Position numbers and translations under genes: made by a program. Shown in pieces: positions 1 to 5,772 of a DNA stretch of 9,932 bases (its first letter is position 1; each line of letters begins with the position of its first letter). The DNA lies in NCBI GenBank assembly GCA_002449145.1, contig DKCG01000042.1:50146-60077 (forward strand). The letters are read 5' to 3'. The notes under the pieces were generated by a model. It was not told the DNA's origin, ran no database searches, and worked only from the letters and a program-made list of their open reading frames with translations. The stretch is from Christensenella sp. UBA6880. Lineage in GTDB: Bacteria; Bacillota; Clostridia; Christensenellales; CAG-917.

Positions 1-40
1 AACACGTGAGGAAGGGGGAAAGTTCTATTAAATTGTTAGT

Positions 41-56
41 TTGTTTTACAAAACAA
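41..56. repeat. Inverted repeat TTGTTTT-AC-AAAACAA
   Basis: The arms at 41-47 and 50-56 are perfect 7-bp reverse complements around a 2-bp centre. That geometry suits a protein-binding dyad better than an RNA hairpin. The overlapping pair at 31-37 and 52-58 could form a hairpin instead. The site lies more than 400 bp from the visible promoter, and the AT-rich background makes a chance dyad plausible. Confidence 0.35.
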
Positions 57-173
57 TTCCACAAAACGAGGTTGCAAAAAGTTACAAATTTGACAAACAA
101 AATCGAGAATGTTCGCAATATTTGTAGAATTTGTTGATTTTTTCAAGAAATCGCTCATACAAAAATTTTTATC

Positions 174-204
174 TTTATGCAAAAATCAAGGTGTTTTGCA
201 TAAA
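174..204. repeat. Perfect 11-bp inverted repeat with 9-nt spacer
   Basis: The arm TTTATGCAAAA at 174-184 is the exact reverse complement of TTTTGCATAAA at 194-204, with 9 nt (185-193) between them. It has no T-tract directly after it, so it is not a standard intrinsic terminator. It could be an operator or a hairpin of an unannotated transcript. The half-site core GCATAAAA recurs at 396-403 and 424-431, just upstream of the oppA promoter, which hints at a shared binding sequence, although AT-rich DNA gives such matches easily. Confidence 0.45.
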
Positions 205-462
205 ATCAACCCGAAATTGCATTGAAACAAGGCGCAACGAGCGATTGTGGCAGAGGTCTATTGCAATGTATTTTTTTGTCGAAATAAGGCAATTTTTTTT
301 ATTCTTAGTATATTATATACTATATATAGATGTAAAATATCCATAAACAATACAAGCGTGCGCGTCGGAACGAGGCGGCAAAACGAGGTGTGAAAGCATA
401 AAATCGGGGCAGAGAAGATTTTTGCATAAAAATAAAAATTTTGAAAAAAACAAAAAAAGTTG

Positions 463-491
463 TTTACATATCGGCAAACTGCACTTATAAT
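463..491 (+). promoter_or_regulatory. SigA-type promoter of the opp operon
   Basis: A -35 element TTTACA at 463-468 (5 of 6 to the TTGACA consensus) is followed after exactly 17 nt by a perfect TATAAT at 486-491. Transcription would begin near 497-499, giving an untranslated leader of about 160 nt before oppA. There is no extended -10 TG. The upstream flank at 431-460 is A/T-tract rich, like an UP element. This is the best promoter match in the upstream region and the only one with both hexamers and ideal spacing. Confidence 0.75.
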
Positions 492-515
492 GTGAACATC
501 AAAAAAACTTAAAAA

Positions 516-529
516 AAGATGAAAATCTT
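516..529 (+). other. Small GAAA-tetraloop hairpin near the transcript 5' end
   Basis: AAGAT (516-520) and ATCTT (525-529) pair around a GAAA tetraloop, about 20 nt from the predicted transcription start. The stem is only 5 bp and A/U-rich, so it is marginally stable. A GNRA loop near the 5' end could slow decay of the oppA message; that role is inference. Confidence 0.3.
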
Positions 530-568
530 GATACTATACAACAAACGCTTTGACAAAAGCAAGCAAAT

Positions 569-597
569 TCGCAAAAAAGCGGAAACAGTTTTTGCGA
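569..597 (+). other. Leader stem-loop upstream of oppA
   Basis: TCGCAAAAA (569-577) and TTTTTGCGA (589-597) form a perfect 9-bp stem with an 11-nt loop, inside the predicted 5' UTR and about 50 nt before the oppA ribosome binding site. No T-tract follows, so it is unlikely to be an attenuator. I recognise no riboswitch or T-box motif around it. It may act on mRNA stability or be incidental. Confidence 0.35.
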
Positions 598-645
598 CAG
601 AAAAAACTCGATAACAACAAAAACAACAACATTAAAAAAGAAAAT

Positions 646-650
646 GGAGG
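646..650 (+). promoter_or_regulatory. Ribosome binding site of oppA
   Basis: GGAGG at 646-650 stands 9 nt before the ATG at 660. It is a strong Shine-Dalgarno match and fixes the oppA start, which also begins a complete lipoprotein signal peptide. Confidence 0.8.
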
Positions 651-659
651 TAACAAACA

Positions 660-3137
660 ATGAAGCAAAGAAAAGGTATTGCTATAATGGCTATGATTTT
701 GGTTCTCGTGCTCAGCGTCGGCGTGCTTGCTGCGTGCAACCCGGAAGAAAGTGAAAAGCCTTATGAAATCACTAAGCGTGCTAGCACTGGCTGGGAAGAC
801 TCAAGACAATATACAATGAACGACTATGCATCGCAGATGCCTGGTCAGTGGTGCACGATCTTGTCAAATGATAACGTCGATAATACGATGGAAAGTTATT
901 TCATAAGTTCGTTCTACGAGTTCAACTACAAGTATGAGAACGGTGAAATTGTTCCCGGCGGATACACGGTTGAATATTCTGCGGCAACGAAACTCGAAGA
1001 CGTCACTGCAAAATATGCAGGCAGATACGGTCTTGCGGCAGACGCAACGAAAGGACAAGCATTTGCAATGACGCTTCGTCAAGATTTGACTTGGGACGAC
1101 GGCACTGCAATCAAGGCAGAAGACTTCGTTTACTCGATGCAACAACAACTTTCGCCGAACTATCTTTTCGACACCGCATCCAACTACTATTCGGGCAACT
1201 ACATCATTCACAATGCAGAACGCTACGTAAAGCAAGGTCAAAAAGGCTTGTTCCCCGCACACTCGATTTTGACCAAATATGACGAAAGCGTTGATTCGCA
1301 AATCTACTTCACGTTGAAGGGAAGCGATTCCTATGTTGCAGATTACCTTACCAGCAACGGCGTTGACCCCGTCGCATACGTCGCGGCAGCAGCGAAAGTG
1401 TCTGCCGATACGCTCAAGGCAATGCAGGGCAAAACTCTTGCCGAAATCAAGGCAGACGAAACGATGAAAGCGGCTTGGGATAAATGCTATGCTTGGTGGA
1501 ATCCTTCCGCGCCCGAAGAAACGTTCCACTTCTTTGAAACCAACTACACCTATCCTGCAATGGACTTCTCTGAGGTCGGTTACTTTGTCGGTGACAACGA
1601 ATACGAACTCGTTATGGTTATCGACGATACTTTGAGCCCGCTCGATGAAAACGGCAACTTGACTTATGAAGCAGGTTACTACTTCAGCAACTGGCCTCTC
1701 GTCAAAAAATCTTTGTGGGAACAATGCGAAAACAGAAGCAAAGGTGTTCCTTACAGCAATAGCTACTGCACGTCTAAAGAAACCAGTGCAAGCTGGGGCC
1801 CCTACAAGCTCACAAACTTCCAAACTGATAAGACGTACACAGTTTCTCGTAATACAAAGTGGTATGGCTATGGTCTAAAACAATATGAATTGCAATATCA
1901 AACAGATGAAATCGTAACGCAAAAGATCGCAGAATGGGATCAAGCGTGGCAGGCATTCCAACTTGGCCAACTCGACAGTATCGGCATGGATGTTAAGATT
2001 GCAAGCGATTATAGAAACTCTCGCCAAGCATATTTTACCCCTGAAACTTGGACTTTCGACTTGAACTTGCAATCGGTTGCAAAATCCCGTGAAGAAAACA
2101 GAAACAATCTCCTTCTCAACTATGTAGACTTCAGAAAGGCAATTTCTCTCTCTCTTGATCGTGACGACTTCTGCGCAAAGAACAGTCCGAGCTCTCAAGC
2201 GGCTCTCGGTTTGCTCAACAGTATGTACTACTACGACGTAGAAAACGGCAAAGTCTATCGTGAAAGCACGCAAGCAAAAGAGGCTATCCTCAACGCTTAC
2301 GGCGCAACGAAGAATACAGACGGTAGTTGGAAGGTCGGCAACACCGATTATAAAGATATCGACGAAGCACTCGACGCAATGACAGGTTATAACGTAACTC
2401 TCGCACGTCAACTCGTCGACGCGGCTGTCGATAAAGCAATCGCAGCAGACGATTACAAAGAGGGTGAAAAAGTTGTGTTGACTTACGGTATCCAAGAACA
2501 AACTGCAAACACCGACAGAATTAAGAATTGGTTTCAATCCGCATTCAACGAAATGACTAAGGGAACGAAACTTGAAGGTCTTGTTGAAATCAAGTACTTC
2601 ATCTTCTCCAAAGATACTTGGTCCGATCAATTCGCAAACGGCGAATACGACCTCTGCTTCGGTGCTTGGGGTCAAGCGGCATTCAACCCTGCATACTTGC
2701 TCTGCGAAACTCAAATCGGCAAAGATAACAGATATGCAGTCGGTTGGGATCCGACAACCGTAAGCGTAACCGTTACCGCAACGCCGGATGAAAATCACAA
2801 AGACGGCAAGTATACCTACAACCTCGAGCAATGGTCTGCAATTCTTCAAGGCAAGTCTAATGCGCCCGTCAACTTCAAGACGTTCCCGATGGAAGATCAA
2901 CTTGCAGCACTCGGCGCAGTCGAAACCGCAATCTTGGAAGCATACTATTCGATCCCCGTTTACAGCAGATATTCTGCAAGCTTGATGGGCTACAAGACGG
3001 ATTATATTTCCTATGAATACAACACTTTCATGGGGTACGGCGGAATCCGCTATATGTCTTATAACTTTGACGATGCAGAATGGAATGCATTCGTGCAATC
3101 CAAGGGCGGCAAACTTAACTACAAGTTCGGCAAATAA
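660..3137 (+). CDS. oppA: Oligopeptide ABC transporter substrate-binding lipoprotein OppA (SBP_bac_5 family)
   Basis: This is the extracellular peptide receptor of the transporter, which delivers oligopeptides to OppB/OppC. Residues 1-25 form a lipoprotein signal peptide: basic MKQRK, a hydrophobic core, then a lipobox ending LAAC with Cys26 as the lipidated residue. Family landmarks include a W-DDGT segment with AEDFVYSM at 144-160, GPYKLTNF at 380-387, VDFRKAISLSLDRDDF at 489-504 and the FNPAYLL segment at 675-681. At 825 residues it is clearly longer than the usual 500-600. The extra length seems to lie mainly around 200-375, including an Ala/Lys-rich helical stretch at about 238-275, and around 545-575. 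It is first in the operon and is separated from oppB by a stem-loop gap, which fits production in excess over the membrane subunits. Peptide specificity cannot be read from the sequence; a nickel or other SBP_bac_5 ligand is possible but less likely given the Opp/Ami-type partners. Confidence 0.9.
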   Translation: MKQRKGIAIMAMILVLVLSVGVLAACNPEESEKPYEITKRASTGWEDSRQYTMNDYASQMPGQWCTILSNDNVDNTMESYFISSFYEFNYKYENGEIVPGGYTVEYSAATKLEDVTAKYAGRYGLAADATKGQAFAMTLRQDLTWDDGTAIKAEDFVYSMQQQLSPNYLFDTASNYYSGNYIIHNAERYVKQGQKGLFPAHSILTKYDESVDSQIYFTLKGSDSYVADYLTSNGVDPVAYVAAAAKVSADTLKAMQGKTLAEIKADETMKAAWDKCYAWWNPSAPEETFHFFETNYTYPAMDFSEVGYFVGDNEYELVMVIDDTLSPLDENGNLTYEAGYYFSNWPLVKKSLWEQCENRSKGVPYSNSYCTSKETSASWGPYKLTNFQTDKTYTVSRNTKWYGYGLKQYELQYQTDEIVTQKIAEWDQAWQAFQLGQLDSIGMDVKIASDYRNSRQAYFTPETWTFDLNLQSVAKSREENRNNLLLNYVDFRKAISLSLDRDDFCAKNSPSSQAALGLLNSMYYYDVENGKVYRESTQAKEAILNAYGATKNTDGSWKVGNTDYKDIDEALDAMTGYNVTLARQLVDAAVDKAIAADDYKEGEKVVLTYGIQEQTANTDRIKNWFQSAFNEMTKGTKLEGLVEIKYFIFSKDTWSDQFANGEYDLCFGAWGQAAFNPAYLLCETQIGKDNRYAVGWDPTTVSVTVTATPDENHKDGKYTYNLEQWSAILQGKSNAPVNFKTFPMEDQLAALGAVETAILEAYYSIPVYSRYSASLMGYKTDYISYEYNTFMGYGGIRYMSYNFDDAEWNAFVQSKGGKLNYKFGK

Positions 3138-3180
3138 TTAAGGATTAGATTTGTTGAACAACAAACATTAACTAACAACT

Positions 3181-3215
3181 CGAAGTTGGGGCGGTGGATA
3201 CTTGTCCCAACTTCG
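3181..3215 (+). other. Stem-loop between oppA and oppB
   Basis: CGAAGTTGGG (3181-3190) and CCCAACTTCG (3206-3215) form a perfect 10-bp stem with a 15-nt loop, which G-U and C-G pairs at 3191-3192 and 3204-3205 can shorten. No U-tract follows, so full termination is unlikely. Such a structure between a binding-protein gene and its permease genes typically protects the 3' end of the upstream message or partly attenuates readthrough, giving excess OppA. A smaller dyad, TTGTTG-AA-CAACAA, lies just upstream at 3151-3164. Confidence 0.65.
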
Positions 3216-3253
3216 CATTGTTGTAACAAGTTGCAAAAAAAGAGGATTTTCCT

Positions 3254-4216
3254 ATGTATATGTTCAAATACATACTCAAACGACTCGGACTTTTGATATT
3301 CACCTTTTCGGTGATTATGTTGGTCTGCTTCGTTTTGATAAAATCCCTTCCCATACCTATCAACGACGGTTTGGGAAAGGATAGAGAGTTGCTGGAAGCA
3401 AATTTGCGCGCAAGAGGTTATTACGACCCAATTATGGTTCAACTTTGGAACTATTTGGTGCGTATTTTCACTAAGGGCGACTTCGGTATCGGGACGACAA
3501 TGTCTGCTTATATCAACAAGCCCGTGTGGGATTCTTTTGTGGCATGTATGCCTCCTACGATCCTCATAAATATTTATTCGTCAATCATCGGCGTGCCTAT
3601 CGGTCTCGGCCTCGGCATTCTCGCGGCACTCAAAAAGAACAAATGGCAAGATCAAGTCATCTCGACTGGCGTTATGTTGCTTATATCCGTGCCCTCAATC
3701 GTGTACGCATTCTTGATCCAGTATTTGTTGTGTTTCAAGTTGCAAATATTCCCGCTATTTATGGCGAGCGGAACGAATTATCTGTCGTGGAAAATGTTCT
3801 ACAGTATGTTGCCGGCGGTTTTGGCACTTTGCCTCGGTTCTATCGCGGGTTATGCGCGTTACACGCGTGCGGAACTCACCGAAGTGTTGACCAATGAGTT
3901 TATGCTTCTTGCAAGGACGAAAGGTTTGACCAAAGGGCAGGCGATCGTTCGCCACGCGTTGAGAAACGCTATGGTCCCGATTTTCCCGATGATTTTGGGC
4001 GAATTTATTTCCGTTCTCAGCGGCTCGCTTATCATTGAAAAATTCTTCTCGATACCGGGCGTCGGCGGTTTGTATTTGAACTCAATAAACTCGCTTGACT
4101 ACGACTTCTTTATGTTGTTGTCGGGCTTCTACACACTCGTAGGCTTGCTTGCGGGTATTGTCGTCGATATAAGTTACGGCATTATCGACCCGAGAATCAG
4201 AATGGGGGCTAAGTAA
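3254..4216 (+). CDS. oppB: Oligopeptide ABC transporter permease OppB
   Basis: This is one of the two membrane subunits forming the peptide channel. At 320 residues it is of normal OppB length. It has an N-terminal membrane helix at about 8-30, an external segment with the GDFGIGTT motif at 75-82, and five further helices at about 102-126, 135-158, 185-203, 240-262 and 284-308. The cytoplasmic EAA loop at about 215-240 (EFMLLARTKGLTKGQAIVRH, then ALRNA) is the coupling helix that docks on an ATPase subunit. The C-terminus IIDPRIRMG is typical of the OppB family. The start is supported by AGAGGA at 3241-3246 with a 7-nt spacer; an alternative ATG lies two codons downstream. It lies 1 nt before oppC. 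It is the only subunit here without an evident insertion. Confidence 0.93.
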   Translation: MYMFKYILKRLGLLIFTFSVIMLVCFVLIKSLPIPINDGLGKDRELLEANLRARGYYDPIMVQLWNYLVRIFTKGDFGIGTTMSAYINKPVWDSFVACMPPTILINIYSSIIGVPIGLGLGILAALKKNKWQDQVISTGVMLLISVPSIVYAFLIQYLLCFKLQIFPLFMASGTNYLSWKMFYSMLPAVLALCLGSIAGYARYTRAELTEVLTNEFMLLARTKGLTKGQAIVRHALRNAMVPIFPMILGEFISVLSGSLIIEKFFSIPGVGGLYLNSINSLDYDFFMLLSGFYTLVGLLAGIVVDISYGIIDPRIRMGAK

Positions 4217-4217
4217 T

Positions 4218-5771
4218 ATGGAACAAGTCTATCAAAACATCCCCAAAGAAAAATTTGAATTCGCGGACAAGCAAGACTTGTTGCACGAAAAATCTCTTGC
4301 CACGAAGCCGCGCAGCTACTTTGCGGACGCTTTCTCGCGCTTTTGCAAAAACAAAGGCTCTATCGTGGGTGCGTGCGTTATATTGATATTGATTTTGTAC
4401 GCAATTTTCGGCACGATCTTTTCGCCGTATTCCGTTTCGCACAGAGATACCTATTTCCGCTACGCTTTGCCGCGCAACGAAATGTTTGTTAATACAGATT
4501 TTTGGGACGGATGCGAAGAGAAATCCCATGACCGCTCGATCTTTGAGTATTACTACTATATGGGCAAAGAGACCGGTCACTATGCGGTCAAAAACGAAGA
4601 ATACAAAATTGCCGGCGATATGTACGTGTATCGTCTCGATTCTTATCATTCGACAGGTTGCGTTTATCTGAAAATGTCCGAAGAAGAATATAAACTTCTT
4701 CAGCAGTATCAAAATGAAACGGGCAAGCAAGTCATTTATCCTGCGCTTGCTTTGTCAAAAGATCAAATGATAAAAAAGTACATGGGGGCGAGCATCACGG
4801 CAGATACGGTTGCGAACTACTACTATAAGTTTGATCAACGCACGATGACCGCAAAACTCGATGCACAAGGCAATGTTATTCCCGACTACAAAACTCGCAC
4901 GGCTGGCGAAAAGAGCAGTGACGATTATGACTCTTTGCGTATCACAGGCGATGGTAATAAGGGCGTGATCTACGAATATGCTCGTAGAAGAGACGCCGGC
5001 TACGAAGTCCGTGTAAACTACTACGAATATTATATCTTCCAGCACTCTTACGTGCTTAAAGACGGTATAGAAAAGCCCTCGTTCCTGTTCGGTGCAAACG
5101 AAGAAGGTCAAGACATTTTCACTTGCCTCGCTTCGGGTGCGTTGTTCTCGTTCGCGTTTGCAATCTCGGTTGCGCTCGTCAACTTGATCGTCGGCGCAAT
5201 CTACGGCGCAATAGAGGGTTACTACGGCGGCAAAGTCGACTTGGTTATGGAACGTTTCTCGGATATTTTGTCCGCGGTGCCGACCATGATCGTCATTACT
5301 TTGCTCAAACTGCATATGGGCACTTCTGGTGCGGTACTGGTGCTGTTCCTTGCGTTCTTCCTTACGGGTTGGATCGGTATGGCTTCAACGACCAGGATGC
5401 AGTTCTATCGCTACAAAAATCAAGAATACGTTCTTGCCGCGCGCACTCTCGGCGCACGCGACGCAAGAATCATCGTCAAACACATTTTCCCCAACGCACT
5501 CGGTACGTTGGTCACGAGTTGCGCTCTCGTCATTCCGTCTATGATTTATTCGGAAGTCAACTTGAGTTATCTCGGAATCATCAGTTTGACGTCGGGCAAT
5601 CTCACGAGCGTCGGCACGCTGCTCGCAAGCGGTCAAAGCGCGCTTATGACGGCTGCTCACGTCGCGTTGATGCCGTCGTTGTTCCTTGCTTTGTTGCTGC
5701 TCAGTTTCAACTTGTTCGGCAACGGTTTGCGCGACGCGTTCAACCCGTCGCTCAGAGGTTCGGAGGGCTGA
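4218..5771 (+). CDS. oppC: Oligopeptide ABC transporter permease OppC with enlarged extracellular domain
   Basis: This is the second channel-forming membrane subunit. After a 45-residue cytoplasmic leader, one membrane helix lies at about 48-68. The conserved OppC segment resembling FGTDELGRD appears here as FGANEEGQD at 291-299, leading into helices at about 303-330, 345-363, 369-388, 428-452 and 480-500. The EAA coupling loop is at about 402-429 (QEYVLAARTLGARDARIIVK followed by HIFPNALG). At 517 residues it is about 200 longer than usual. The excess lies between the first helix and FGANEEGQD, at about 76-287, and should be extracellular. This insert is unusually Tyr-rich, with 29 Tyr including YYYY at 111-114. 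The start ATG has GGGGG at 4204-4208 upstream. The stop lies 1 nt before the oppD ATG, so translation is probably coupled. Confidence 0.92.
   Translation: MEQVYQNIPKEKFEFADKQDLLHEKSLATKPRSYFADAFSRFCKNKGSIVGACVILILILYAIFGTIFSPYSVSHRDTYFRYALPRNEMFVNTDFWDGCEEKSHDRSIFEYYYYMGKETGHYAVKNEEYKIAGDMYVYRLDSYHSTGCVYLKMSEEEYKLLQQYQNETGKQVIYPALALSKDQMIKKYMGASITADTVANYYYKFDQRTMTAKLDAQGNVIPDYKTRTAGEKSSDDYDSLRITGDGNKGVIYEYARRRDAGYEVRVNYYEYYIFQHSYVLKDGIEKPSFLFGANEEGQDIFTCLASGALFSFAFAISVALVNLIVGAIYGAIEGYYGGKVDLVMERFSDILSAVPTMIVITLLKLHMGTSGAVLVLFLAFFLTGWIGMASTTRMQFYRYKNQEYVLAARTLGARDARIIVKHIFPNALGTLVTSCALVIPSMIYSEVNLSYLGIISLTSGNLTSVGTLLASGQSALMTAAHVALMPSLFLALLLLSFNLFGNGLRDAFNPSLRGSEG
5762..5767 (+). promoter_or_regulatory. 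Ribosome binding site that sets the oppD start
   Basis: GGAGGG at 5762-5767 lies 5 nt before the ATG at 5773. An in-frame ATG exists at 5686, but it would add 29 Cys/Arg/Ser-rich residues overlapping oppC and matching no OppD. The site at 5762 and the normal N-terminus MEKKLEVKDL support 5773. Confidence 0.8.
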
Positions 5772-5772
5772 T

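Larger units (their letters stand above)
1..659. other. AT-rich intergenic region upstream of the opp operon
   Basis: No convincing coding sequence is visible on either strand. The only open frame of note, at 131-346 on the + strand, starts with TTG, has no ribosome binding site and encodes a low-complexity Phe/Tyr/Ile-rich peptide, so I treat it as non-coding. The stretch contains an inverted repeat at 41-56, a longer one at 174-204, an 11-bp direct repeat CAAAACGAGGT at 62-72 and 379-389, and three copies of GCATAAAA at 198-205, 396-403 and 424-431. The promoter lies at 463-491. The part from 498 to 659 would be the transcribed leader of oppA. The end of the preceding gene is not in the window. 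Confidence 0.7.

Noticed and set aside
90..95. TTGACA hexamers at 90-95 and 550-555 as extra promoters
   Set aside because: Neither has an acceptable -10 element at 16-18 nt spacing.
131..346. Open frame for a 71-residue peptide upstream of the promoter
   Set aside because: It starts with TTG, has no ribosome binding site, lies in AT-rich DNA with repeats, and encodes a Phe/Tyr/Ile-biased peptide with no recognisable features.
437..451. Possible CodY box upstream of the promoter
   Set aside because: It matches the CodY consensus at about 11 of 15 positions, but the stretch is nearly pure A/T, so such a match is expected by chance.
5686..5772. Upstream in-frame ATG that would lengthen OppD by 29 residues
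   Set aside because: The extension overlaps the end of oppC, is Cys/Arg/Ser-rich and unlike any OppD N-terminus; a good ribosome binding site serves the ATG at 5773.
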